This document shows, one piece after another, positions 39,310 to 47,699 of a stretch of 64,000 nucleotides of DNA. Numbering within the stretch: the first letter of the stretch is position 1; each line of letters opens with the position of its first letter. The position numbers and the translations under genes are program-made. This DNA is from CAYRXM01 sp964449465 (GTDB lineage Bacteria > Chloroflexota > Anaerolineae > JAFGEY01). The notes below the pieces were generated by a model. The model searched no databases. It was not told the origin of the DNA and saw nothing but the letters and a program-made list of their open reading frames with translations. The DNA is taken from NCBI GenBank assembly GCA_964449465.1, contig CAYVBK010000016.1:1-64000 (forward strand), written 5' to 3'.

Positions 39310-40659
39310 TTATAGCTGCTCGGCCTGTGCTTCGACCGTTTCTTCAATGATTTGCTCGGCATCCTGGCGATTGCGTAGCCGTTTGAGAAAGCGCGGCGAG
39401 CGCACGGCCTTCCATATCTGGCGGCGAAACCGGTCGGCGGCCTCGGCCCACTGCACCGGCGAGCCAAGTCCCCCGTGCGCCCAATACTCGCGGGCGGCCA
39501 GCCCCAACGCCGCCGTGCCGACTGCGGCATACAGGCCGCTGGCTAGCCAGTTGGCTATTGGCACCGGCACGATCTTGAGGGCCTGGCGAAACCCTTCGCG
39601 CAGCCCAAACCCGCCGCCCAGGGCCAGCAACACCTCTTTGGCACTCTCCCACGTCACCTGATGGCCGAACACACGCCCCAACTGCAAGGTCAGGCCGATC
39701 TGGATCGCGCTGAGCGGCACAAAGTCGGCGATGGGCAGCGGCGTGCTGCCGACGGCAAACGCCGACATGGCCGCCCCGGCGATATAGCGGGCGGCGATCT
39801 GGCGGCGATATTGCGGCACCAGCTCGCTGGTGACGGCCAGCAGGCCGGGGTTCAATCTGATCAGAGAAAACACAATTTGTTCCAGATTGATGCGCCGGGT
39901 GGCCGACACTGGAATCAGATCGCGCTCCGACACGCCCAGATCGAGGGCGGCTTTGGTGATGACCTGCTGCCTGTATTTGCCCACCAGGTCTATTTTGTTC
40001 AAGATCAAAGTCATGGGCTTGTTGAGGCGGCGCACCTCTTCAAACAGCTCGCGGGTGCCTTGGGTGATGCCGGTCGAGGCGTCAAAAACCACGATCAGCG
40101 AGTCGGCCGAACGCGCCGCCGACAGGGCCAACGTCCGGCGCTCCTGGCCGGCAGCTTCGTCGCCGCCCGGCGTGTCAATGATAGTGCAAAGGCCGGCGTC
40201 GGCGGCCTGAGCCAGGCGGGTGGTGCCCGGCACCGGGCTGACCTCGGCTTTGCTTTCTTTGGGCATGATCAGGGCGTTGAACAGCGACGATTTGCCCACA
40301 TTGACCGGCCCGACGATGCTGATCTGTTTGCGCTCACGGTCAAAAACGCCTTCATACTGGCGCAGGGCCAGCCGCACCAGCTTGTAAAACATGGCCGGAG
40401 TGAGGTCTTGGGCCAACGTGCCCAGGTTGGCGACGATCAGGCTGCGCACATCATTGGGCAGCGATTCATAGAACGTTTCAACCATCACCCGCGAATCCTC
40501 AGACATGTCTTTCATCAACTGCGTCAGAATCGGCGACATATCGGCCTTGGCCTGGGCTGTGGTGGTCAGGTCAGAGGGCCGGGCCGCGCCGGGTTCGGTT
40601 TGACGGGACAGATCGGGCGATGGATCGGGCAACGGATTGCTCAAGGTGGATTCGGTCAT
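39310..40659 (-). CDS. Era/YcjF-like membrane-associated GTPase
   Basis: 449 residues. The first ~110 residues are helical. The GTPase domain has G1 GPVNVGKSS (~119), G3 IIDTPGGDE (~167), G4 LNKIDL (~223) and G5 VSATRR. The C-terminal part has the DUF697/YcjF pattern (AVGSTPLPIADFVPLSAIQ and GFGLREGFRQAL), with membrane-inserting hydrophobic helices. Such proteins are thought to remodel membranes or respond to envelope stress. It follows the DivIC-like gene by 33 bp. Confidence 0.85.
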   Translation of the reverse strand: MTESTLSNPLPDPSPDLSRQTEPGAARPSDLTTTAQAKADMSPILTQLMKDMSEDSRVMVETFYESLPNDVRSLIVANLGTLAQDLTPAMFYKLVRLALRQYEGVFDRERKQISIVGPVNVGKSSLFNALIMPKESKAEVSPVPGTTRLAQAADAGLCTIIDTPGGDEAAGQERRTLALSAARSADSLIVVFDASTGITQGTRELFEEVRRLNKPMTLILNKIDLVGKYRQQVITKAALDLGVSERDLIPVSATRRINLEQIVFSLIRLNPGLLAVTSELVPQYRRQIAARYIAGAAMSAFAVGSTPLPIADFVPLSAIQIGLTLQLGRVFGHQVTWESAKEVLLALGGGFGLREGFRQALKIVPVPIANWLASGLYAAVGTAALGLAAREYWAHGGLGSPVQWAEAADRFRRQIWKAVRSPRFLKRLRNRQDAEQIIEETVEAQAEQL

Positions 40660-40692
40660 TTTGTTTTCCCCCTCAATGGGTGGGCAGGGCGT

Positions 40693-41118
40693 TCAATTCC
40701 ACTGGCCTGGTTCGGAATCGAGAAACAGCCGCCACCAGGCGTGCCAGGCTGGTGTGGGCGTCGGCGTCGGTGCATCGGCAGCCTGTTCGGCAGTTGCAGG
40801 TGTAGCCGGCGTCGTCGTTTCGGGCTGCGGCACCAGGATCAGCGGACGGTCGCCCGGCACGATCCAGTGAGCGTCCTGGCGCGCCCACTGCTCGACAAAT
40901 TCGTCGCTCTGCACCTGGTCTCGATAGAGCTTGAGCTCGGTTTGGCGGGTTTGCTCGGCGGCAATCTCGGCGTGGAGATTTTTTTCGGCCTGTGACACAT
41001 AATAGCCAGTGGTGGCGCGCCGTCCCAGGTCAACGATCAAAAAGATGACAACGGTCATGATCGCAATGCCGATAAATTGGGCACTGGAAATCAGCGGCGG
41101 ACGTTTGGGTTGCAACAT
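40693..41118 (-). CDS. Septum formation initiator (FtsL/DivIC-like) protein
   Basis: 141 residues. One N-terminal membrane segment (IGIAIMTVVIFLIVDLG), then an ~60-residue coiled coil (AEKNLHAEIAAEQTRQTEL), then the short family motif region FVEQWARQDAHWIVPGDRPL. A Thr/Pro-rich tail and a Trp-rich C-terminus follow, longer than usual. It is expected to act at the divisome as a small bitopic protein. It begins 4 bp after the ADP-ribosylglycohydrolase stop. Confidence 0.8.
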   Translation of the reverse strand: MLQPKRPPLISSAQFIGIAIMTVVIFLIVDLGRRATTGYYVSQAEKNLHAEIAAEQTRQTELKLYRDQVQSDEFVEQWARQDAHWIVPGDRPLILVPQPETTTPATPATAEQAADAPTPTPTPAWHAWWRLFLDSEPGQWN

Positions 41119-41122
41119 GGGT

Positions 41123-43249
41123 TTATCTCACTGTCAGGCTTGGCTCATTGGGCCGCACGGTGACGGCGTCGGTCATCATTCGGCCGGCGCGACACACCAG
41201 GGCCACGGCTCCGCCGGTCAGTGGGCGGTCGGCGTCTTTGGCCTCCAGAACGACCTGCCCGTCTATTTCGCCGCGCAACCGTGCCCCCTCGACGCACAAT
41301 TGAAAGGCGTGGATTTCGCCAAATTGCCAGGTAAAGGGCGTTTCGGCCAGTACCTGCTCGCCGTCCAGTGACTTGATCAGCCGCGCTTTGCCGTCGCGAC
41401 ACAGCAGCAGGGCATAATAGCGGCGCATGCCTTGCACCCGCGCCGCGATGCCGCCAGCGGCTACCATGTGCAGGTTGAGGGCTGCGCTGACGGTGTAATC
41501 GCTCCATTCGCGGCTGCCCTGAATCAGCAGGCCGGTGCCCTCGTTTTGAATCAGGCGATATTCGCCGCCCCAGCCTTGAAACTGATCTATGCCGTTGACC
41601 CAGGCCTGTCGCCACATTGTGCCGCCAGAGGCCGGGCAGGCCAGTGTCACATTGGGCGGGCCGTCCCAGGTGAGTTCATCCAGGTACAGGCTGCCGTCGG
41701 CGCGGCTGGGCGAGCGCACCTCGATGCCGATCTCGGCAATCGGCTCGCCGTTGGTGTTGGGAATGTGCCAGGCAAATTCGTGACGGTCGCCGCCGCCCAG
41801 AGTGGATTCAGGGCCATAGCGATAGGCCAGATGGTCGCCCTCACTGTATGTACGGATATAGAGGCCGCAGGTGACCGGCGTGGCGTTGGCGGCATCGGCT
41901 TGCAGGCGGGCGCGTACGGTCTGGCCAGAGTACAGGGTGGGCGAGGCGATCAGGCCATAGCCGCCCATTTTGGCTGTTTCCGGCGGGATAAAGGTGGCCG
42001 CGCTGAGGCGAGCCACCCGTCCCTGGGCCACGCCGCGATAGCGCAGGGCCAGGCTGCGCGTGCCGTTCTGGCTGTAGCCGATCACATTTTCCACCGTCAG
42101 CGTGCCGCGGCTTTCGATGCTGTCCTGAGGCATCAATCCCTGCGTGGCCCCGGGCAACTCGAAATGAAATCGCGCTCCGTTTTTAGGCCGCAATGCATCC
42201 AGGCCGTTCAAGGTCCGGCCGATATTGACAATGTGCAGGGTTTCGGTCACGGCGTCGCTGATCGCTCGCCCGCCGTCGGCAGTGGGGATGTACAACCGGT
42301 CAGCGACGGGGCCGCGCCAGTCGGGGCCGTTTTCCAGCCCGGCCAGGCCGTTCTTGATGCCCATCAGGCAGCCCACATTGCCCGAATTACAATCGGTGTC
42401 CCAGCCACAGGTGTTGACAATCATCAGTGTTTTTTGAAAATCATCGTCACCATACAGCAGGCTCAAGATGATCAGCCCGTGATTGGGGACCATGTGGCAG
42501 TTGCCACCATAGCGGTCATAGCCATAATGCGTTCTGAGCCGCTCAAACGCCCGTTGCCAGTCGGGCTCCTCGGCGCGCCAGGCGCGCAGGTCGGCGATCA
42601 TGCGGTAAATGACCGAATCGGCCGGAATCAGGGCGACGGCGGCATTGAGCAGTTTGTTCAGGTCGGGCTCGATAAAGGCCAGGGCCTCCATTGCGGCAAT
42701 CACCTGGGCGCCATAGATGGCTTCGCCGTCGTGCGAGACGCTGGCGGCGCGGCGGGCCAGGTCGGCGGCCTGCGCCGGGTTGCCGGGCGAGACCATGGCC
42801 CAGCCGTCAATGAAAATTTGCGCCCCGATCTGCTCCGATACCACCTGACCGTTGAGGGCCATCGAGCCGCTGCGCGGGGCCGAGATGCCGCGTTTGAGGC
42901 GCAGGTAGGCGGTGTGTTCGGTGGAATTGCCCAGCCCACCCCACCACAGCACTGTGCGCCCCTCGATCAAATAGTTGAGCCAGGTCTGGCCGATCTGCGC
43001 TGGAATGATCGCCAGGGTGTTGCCGTAATCGGGCAGGGCGCGCAAAAAGGTGAATGTGCCGGAAATATCATCGTCGGTGACGATGAGCGGCACGCCGCGC
43101 TTTTCGTGTACATAATACCAGATGGGTCCCAGTTCGGCCAGGATTTTTTCCTTGCCCCAGCCTTCAAACGGCCGGCCCAGGTACACACCAATGATCTTGC
43201 CCAGCACGCCGGCATAGACTCGTTCGGCATAATCCTGCGGAATCATCAT
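41123..43249 (-). CDS. ADP-ribosylglycohydrolase-family protein with C-terminal lectin-like domains
   Basis: 708 residues. Residues ~1-340 form the ARH fold: VYAGVLGKIIGVYLG, then TDDDISG (metal ligands, ~58), WWGGLGNSTEHT and the second metal motif NTCGWDTDCNSGNVG (~282). Residues ~350-700 are beta-rich, with a concanavalin/LamG-like last part (WSDYTVSAALNLHMVAAGGIAARV, FQLCVEGARLRGEIDGQVV). The family removes ADP-ribose from proteins or nucleic acids, or acts on related nucleotides or glycosides; the C-terminal domain hints at a glycan-like substrate. No signal peptide. Start ATG 43249 or the adjacent ATG 43246. It is 13 bp after rtcB. Confidence 0.8.
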   Translation of the reverse strand: MMIPQDYAERVYAGVLGKIIGVYLGRPFEGWGKEKILAELGPIWYYVHEKRGVPLIVTDDDISGTFTFLRALPDYGNTLAIIPAQIGQTWLNYLIEGRTVLWWGGLGNSTEHTAYLRLKRGISAPRSGSMALNGQVVSEQIGAQIFIDGWAMVSPGNPAQAADLARRAASVSHDGEAIYGAQVIAAMEALAFIEPDLNKLLNAAVALIPADSVIYRMIADLRAWRAEEPDWQRAFERLRTHYGYDRYGGNCHMVPNHGLIILSLLYGDDDFQKTLMIVNTCGWDTDCNSGNVGCLMGIKNGLAGLENGPDWRGPVADRLYIPTADGGRAISDAVTETLHIVNIGRTLNGLDALRPKNGARFHFELPGATQGLMPQDSIESRGTLTVENVIGYSQNGTRSLALRYRGVAQGRVARLSAATFIPPETAKMGGYGLIASPTLYSGQTVRARLQADAANATPVTCGLYIRTYSEGDHLAYRYGPESTLGGGDRHEFAWHIPNTNGEPIAEIGIEVRSPSRADGSLYLDELTWDGPPNVTLACPASGGTMWRQAWVNGIDQFQGWGGEYRLIQNEGTGLLIQGSREWSDYTVSAALNLHMVAAGGIAARVQGMRRYYALLLCRDGKARLIKSLDGEQVLAETPFTWQFGEIHAFQLCVEGARLRGEIDGQVVLEAKDADRPLTGGAVALVCRAGRMMTDAVTVRPNEPSLTVR

Positions 43250-43262
43250 TTTTCCTTTCTTT

Positions 43263-44729
43263 TCATCCTTTGACGCAAATCAGCGGACGCACGCGCACGA
43301 CCTGGCGAATGATGCCGGCCTCGTGCATCACATCCACCACTTGCAGCACGTCCTTGTAAGCGCCGGGGGCTTCTTCGGCCAGCCCTTTTTTCGAGTGGCA
43401 GCGAATGACGATGCCCTGCTGGGCCAACTCTTTGATCAGCCGGTCGCCCCAAAACTGCTTGATCGCCTGATTGCGCGAGAGCAGTCGCCCGGCCCCGTGC
43501 AGCGCCGAGCCAAAGGTCTCGTCCATCGCTTTTTGCGTGCCGTGCAAGATGTAGGAATAGGTGCCCATGGTGCCGCCGACCAGCACCGGCTGCCCGATGT
43601 GGCGATAGGGTTCTGGCACCTCGATCCGACCTGGCCCAAAAGCACGGGTGGCACCTTTGCGATGCACGACGACCTTTTTCGATACACCATCTATAGTATG
43701 GGTCTCGATCTTGGCGGTGTTGTGCGCCACTTCGTACAGGGTGGTGATGCGGTCAGGGCGCACACCCAAAGCCTGTTGAAAGGCCTCGCGGGTCAGGTGG
43801 GCCAAAGCCTGGCGATTGGCAAAGGCTACATTGATGCCACAGTTCACCGCCGACAGGTAGCGTTTGCCTTCGGGGCTGTTGATTGGGGCGCAGACCAACT
43901 CGCGTTCGCGGATGGGGATGTGATATTTGTGGCTGGCCTGCTCTAAAAAAGGCAGATAATCGGCGCCGATCTGATGGCCCAGGGCGCGGCTGCCCGAGTG
44001 CAGGCTGATCAACACCTGGCCAGGAAACAGGCCAAACACGTCGGCGGCCTGCGGGTCATAGATTTCGTCCACATACTGGACTTCGAGATAGTGGTTGCCA
44101 GAGCCAAGCGAGCCGATCTGGTTCAACTCGCGCTCTTTGGCCTTGTCGCTCACCGCGGCCGGGTCGGCCCCAGCCACACAGCCGCGCTCTTCGATGTAAT
44201 CCAGGTCTTGGGGAAGGCCATAGCCGTGCCGCACCACCCATTCGGCGCCCTGGCTGAGCAGCTTGTCCATTTCTTTGACGGTCAGGCGAATGTCGCCCTC
44301 TGAGCCGAGGCCGGCCGGCACGGTGCGATAGAGGGCATCGGCCAGTTTTTCCTTGTGCGGCTCGACCTCGTCGCGGTGCAAAGGGGTGCGCAGCGTGCGC
44401 ACGCCGCAGTTAATGTCATAACCCACGCCGGCCACGCTGACCACGCCCTCGTCCATATCAAAGGCGCCCACGCCGCCGATGGGGAATCCATAGCCAGGGT
44501 GCACGTCGGCCATGGCCAGCGATGCTTTTTGGATGCCCGGCAGACAAGCCACATTGATCACCTGGCGCAGCGAACTCCACTCCTGGTTCATCTCTTGGGC
44601 TAGGTCTTGGATGCCGGCGCGGTCGGTGTAAATACGCCCCGGCACGCGCATGTCGCCGTGACGCGGCACCTGCCAGATGTATTCATCTATCTGCTGGATG
44701 GTGATTTGATCGTTGACTTGTTCGCGCAT
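43263..44729 (-). CDS. rtcB: RNA-splicing ligase RtcB
   Basis: 488 residues from ATG 44729 (AGGAGG six bases upstream). GTP- and Mn-dependent RNA ligase joining 2',3'-cyclic-phosphate/3'-phosphate ends to 5'-OH ends. Motifs: MADVHPGYGFPIGGVGAFD (~75), GYDINCGVR, LGSGNHYLEVQ (~208), LHSGSRALGHQ (~243), and HRKGATRAFGPG (~355; the His in this segment is guanylylated in the family). Bacterial RtcB repairs RNA cut by ribotoxins or stress nucleases. It sits 20 bp after a TIR gene and 13 bp before an ADP-ribosylglycohydrolase; no archease or RtcA gene is present. Confidence 0.93.
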   Translation of the reverse strand: MREQVNDQITIQQIDEYIWQVPRHGDMRVPGRIYTDRAGIQDLAQEMNQEWSSLRQVINVACLPGIQKASLAMADVHPGYGFPIGGVGAFDMDEGVVSVAGVGYDINCGVRTLRTPLHRDEVEPHKEKLADALYRTVPAGLGSEGDIRLTVKEMDKLLSQGAEWVVRHGYGLPQDLDYIEERGCVAGADPAAVSDKAKERELNQIGSLGSGNHYLEVQYVDEIYDPQAADVFGLFPGQVLISLHSGSRALGHQIGADYLPFLEQASHKYHIPIRERELVCAPINSPEGKRYLSAVNCGINVAFANRQALAHLTREAFQQALGVRPDRITTLYEVAHNTAKIETHTIDGVSKKVVVHRKGATRAFGPGRIEVPEPYRHIGQPVLVGGTMGTYSYILHGTQKAMDETFGSALHGAGRLLSRNQAIKQFWGDRLIKELAQQGIVIRCHSKKGLAEEAPGAYKDVLQVVDVMHEAGIIRQVVRVRPLICVKG

Positions 44730-44749
44730 CGTCAACCTCCTGAGAATGG

Positions 44750-45484
44750 TTAAGACCTGTTGCTGTTTGCGGTCGGCCGCAGCGATTCGACCAGCCGATT
44801 GAGTAGCATATCTCGATCATGCGGGTCGGTCAGGTCGGCGGCGGTGAGCATAGAGATGCGTTTGGGCAACTCGCACGGCTTGAGCTGGCACGGCACGAGT
44901 TTGCGTCGCCGCCCGGCCGGGTCGTCGCTGCCGGTCAGCAGTCCCTCAAATTCGTTCCATTGATCGACCACCCAATCCGGCGTCAGAATGATCAGGGTGT
45001 GGCGGCTGGCATCTATAGCGCGCTCGATGTTGACCATACGCGACACGCCAAACTCGAATGTCAGTTTGTCTATAGCCACGCGCAGGCGGGCCGCCTCCAG
45101 GCGGGGCAACAGCACGTTGCGCACCCATTCGCCGTCCTGTCGGCTGTAGCTGATAAACACGTCGTATTGAAATGAGTCGGGCGGCGGTGCGGGCGCCGGT
45201 ACAGGCACCAGAGGGGCCGGTGTCGCCGCGGCGACGTGGAATTGGGCGGCCAGTCTGGGAAAATGCGCGGCGATCTGGATCAGTTCGGATGATGCTGCGC
45301 CCTGGCTCAGGATGAGGTATTCCTGTAAATATCCCTCAATCAAGGCCCAATGCCTGTCAATCTCTCGGCGGGCGCGCAGTTTTTCTTCCGGTCGGTCCGA
45401 GACCTGGATGGTGCGTTCGTCATCGCGGATGATGGCATAAGAATCGCGGATGTTTTGTTCGAGGTCGTGGATTCGGTCAGTCAT
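44750..45484 (-). CDS. TIR-domain protein with N-terminal helical domain
   Basis: 244 residues from ATG 45484 (GGGGGA upstream). Residues ~1-70 are a charged helical hairpin (NIRDSYAIIRDDERTIQ, EKLRARREIDRHWALIEGY) that resembles adaptor domains of bacterial conflict-system proteins (effector-associated domains); that match is by eye only. A Pro/Ala linker (~90-105) leads to a TIR domain: YDVFISYSRQDGEWVRNVL (~109), then VSRMVNIERAIDASRHTLIILTPDWV and QWNEFEGLL, where the Glu after Trp is at the place of the NADase catalytic Glu. It may cleave NAD or make a nucleotide signal. First gene of the ten-gene directon. Confidence 0.85.
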   Translation of the reverse strand: MTDRIHDLEQNIRDSYAIIRDDERTIQVSDRPEEKLRARREIDRHWALIEGYLQEYLILSQGAASSELIQIAAHFPRLAAQFHVAAATPAPLVPVPAPAPPPDSFQYDVFISYSRQDGEWVRNVLLPRLEAARLRVAIDKLTFEFGVSRMVNIERAIDASRHTLIILTPDWVVDQWNEFEGLLTGSDDPAGRRRKLVPCQLKPCELPKRISMLTAADLTDPHDRDMLLNRLVESLRPTANSNRS

Positions 45485-45533
45485 CGGCGAGTCCCCCTTT
45501 TCACAGGTGTTGTGTTGGGTGTGCTTTCTGGTT

Positions 45534-45539
45534 ATTATA
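45534..45539 (-). promoter_or_regulatory. -10 element of the TIR-rtcB directon
   Basis: TATAAT on the minus strand (45539-45534), about 50 bases before the TIR start codon. The -35 is weak (TGGTTT with 16-base spacing). Confidence 0.45.
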
Positions 45540-45602
45540 CCACATTTAGTCCAGGAAACCAGATTGTTTTCGGGCAGGTTGGCGAGAGGGGGCCAAGACC
45601 TT

Positions 45603-45630
45603 TTGACATTTGATTGACTTGTGCTATAAT
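45603..45630 (+). promoter_or_regulatory. Promoter of the envelope-glycan cluster (leaderless)
   Basis: TTGACA (45603-45608), 16-base spacer, TATAAT (45625-45630), consensus at both boxes. The GTG start codon at 45639 lies 8 bases after the -10, where transcription itself should begin. Confidence 0.8.
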
Positions 45631-45638
45631 CTGCCCTC

Positions 45639-47639
45639 GTGAGTAAGCAGGGGCAAAAATCGGCTTTACGTCCAACCCGATCCACTCTCATCGTGGGGTG
45701 GATGCTGTTGGCGGCGACGTTGGTGGGCGGCGGGCTGCGTTTCTATCGTCTGGGCGAGGCGCCGCCGGGGCTCTATCACGATGAGGCGTTCAACGGCCTC
45801 GATGCGCTGCGTATTTTGCAAGGTGAACGCCCCCTCTTTTTCCCTGCCAACAACGGCCGCGAGCCGTTGTTTTTCTATGGCGTGGCTTGCGCTCTGGCTG
45901 CGCTGGGGCGAACGCCGGTGGCGGTGCGGGTGACGGCGACAGTTCTGGGGACGTTGCTCGTGCCAGCGACGTTTTTTATGGCACAGGCCATGTTCAACCG
46001 GTGGATAGGGCTGTGGTCGGCCTGGCTGGTGGCCGTTTTGCCCTGGCCGGTGGCGTTGAGCCGTATCGGGCTGCGGGCGATCAGTTTGCCGCTTGTTTCG
46101 GCCCTGGCCATTGGGCTGTGGGAATGGGGTCAGCGGCAGCAAGGGCGTCGTCGTTGGATCGGGGTGGTAGGCGGCAGTGCATGCCTGGGGCTGACCCTGT
46201 ATACCTATACGGCCGGACGTTTTGCCTTGATCGCGGCAGCGATGTATGTTCTTTTCCAACTGTGGTTGGGCCATGTGCGCCCCCGCTGGCACGAGTTGAT
46301 TGTGGCAGTTGCGACGGCCGGCCTGGTGATGTTGCCTCTGTTGGTGTATGGGGTCACTCATTGGGATATTTTTGTGCAAAGGCCGGCGCAGGTCTCCATC
46401 CTCAATCCGCAGATCAACGGAGGTCATCTCTGGGCCGTTTTGGCCCGCAACACAGTGCGCGCGGCAGGGTTGTTTGTCTACCGCGGCGATTTTATTCCTC
46501 GTCACAATGTTCCGCTGCGTCCTCTGTATGATCCTCTCGTGTCCATTTTTTTCATTCTAGGCGTGCTGCTGTGCCTGCTCAAGGCGCGCCGCGAACGGTC
46601 GGCTGTGCTGGCGCCGATCTGGGTGGTGGTGATGTTGATCCCGACCATCCTGGCCGAAGATTGTCCCCATTTTTTGCGCGCGGTGGGTGTCTTGCCGATG
46701 GCCGTCGTTTTTCCGGCCCTGAGTTTGGAATGGGTGCGGCAAAAATTTCGGCCGCGCGGCCTGGTCTGGCCTGGTGCAGCGGCGGTGGCAGGGACGCTGC
46801 TGATTTCGGCGGTGTGGGGCGGCTATGACTATTGGGTGCGCTATATTGGCGATCCCAACCTGGCCTATTGGTTTGAGGCCGATCAGGTGCAGGCCGCCGT
46901 CGAGATCAATCGTTTTCTTGGCACGGGGTGGCAGGGGCAGGGCATCTCACAGCCGCCCGGTCAGGTGATGGATGGGCGGTATGTGTACCTGGCTCCGCGC
47001 ATCTGGGAGAACCGTTTGACAACCAATCTGCTGGTGGCGTCGCCGGAGCGGGTCTCCATTTTGGGGCGCGGTGCGTCGCCTCTGGCCGATGAGGTGTTGG
47101 TGTTGGCCTGGCCGCATGAGGACCTCGGCGCGGCGAGAGAGGCTCTTTATGGGGTTGCTCGACCGGCGCGGATGGCGGTGTGGCAGGGGCCGTTGGAGCG
47201 CGGCGATCTGGATGCGCAGCCTCGTTTATTGTACGTGGCTTTTCAGGCTGCTCCATTGCGTGGAACAAGCAATCGCCGGGTCGAGTTTGAGCAGGGCATC
47301 GCTCTGACCGGTTGGGATTACTTTACGATGGCTGATGGCCGCTCTTGTCTGCGCCTGCGCTGGCAGACTATACGTACTTTGTCATCTGATTACACCGTGT
47401 TCGTTCATCTGGTGCGCGACGGGCAGATCATGGCCCAGGATGATGGCCGACCAGGGCAGGGCTTTTGGCCCACTACCTGGTGGCGGCCGGGCGATGAACT
47501 GGAGGATTTGCACTGCCTGGACCTGACACAAGGCCATGACTACATCGAGGTGGGTTGGTACGAGTGGCCGTCTATGCAGCACCTGGCCGTACTGGATGCA
47601 AATCATATACCCACAGCCGACCGTGTCAGGCTGCAATGA
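45639..47639 (+). CDS. GT39-like (ArnT/PMT-type) membrane glycosyltransferase
   Basis: 666 residues from GTG 45639, no ribosome binding site. GT-C fold: first membrane segment at ~17-35, then the catalytic first-loop motif PPGLYHDEAFNG (acidic DE, residue ~45), and about ten further hydrophobic segments to residue ~405. It would transfer sugar from a polyprenyl-phosphate donor on the outer face of the membrane. The C-terminal ~250 residues are extracytoplasmic and end in a beta-sandwich module (LRLRWQTIRTLSSDYTVFVHLV, then GFWPTTWWRPGDEL) that also occurs twice in the gene at 49044-52160. First gene of the glycan cluster. Confidence 0.82.
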   Translation: MSKQGQKSALRPTRSTLIVGWMLLAATLVGGGLRFYRLGEAPPGLYHDEAFNGLDALRILQGERPLFFPANNGREPLFFYGVACALAALGRTPVAVRVTATVLGTLLVPATFFMAQAMFNRWIGLWSAWLVAVLPWPVALSRIGLRAISLPLVSALAIGLWEWGQRQQGRRRWIGVVGGSACLGLTLYTYTAGRFALIAAAMYVLFQLWLGHVRPRWHELIVAVATAGLVMLPLLVYGVTHWDIFVQRPAQVSILNPQINGGHLWAVLARNTVRAAGLFVYRGDFIPRHNVPLRPLYDPLVSIFFILGVLLCLLKARRERSAVLAPIWVVVMLIPTILAEDCPHFLRAVGVLPMAVVFPALSLEWVRQKFRPRGLVWPGAAAVAGTLLISAVWGGYDYWVRYIGDPNLAYWFEADQVQAAVEINRFLGTGWQGQGISQPPGQVMDGRYVYLAPRIWENRLTTNLLVASPERVSILGRGASPLADEVLVLAWPHEDLGAAREALYGVARPARMAVWQGPLERGDLDAQPRLLYVAFQAAPLRGTSNRRVEFEQGIALTGWDYFTMADGRSCLRLRWQTIRTLSSDYTVFVHLVRDGQIMAQDDGRPGQGFWPTTWWRPGDELEDLHCLDLTQGHDYIEVGWYEWPSMQHLAVLDANHIPTADRVRLQ

Positions 47640-47667
47640 CTCGAACGGCCCGGCAGCGGTTCGAGTC
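47638..47667. repeat. Hairpin after the GT39-like gene
   Basis: 9-bp perfect arms GACTCGAAC (47638-47646) and GTTCGAGTC (47659-47667), 12-base loop, starting in the stop codon. No T tract. It may tune the stability or translation of the downstream part of the message. Confidence 0.5.
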
Positions 47668-47699
47668 GGCGGTAGGTTGGGGGCATTTTGGGAGGAAAA

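Noticed and set aside
41432..43273. 613-codon open frame on the plus strand
   Set aside because: Complement of the ADP-ribosylglycohydrolase gene, which has intact motifs.
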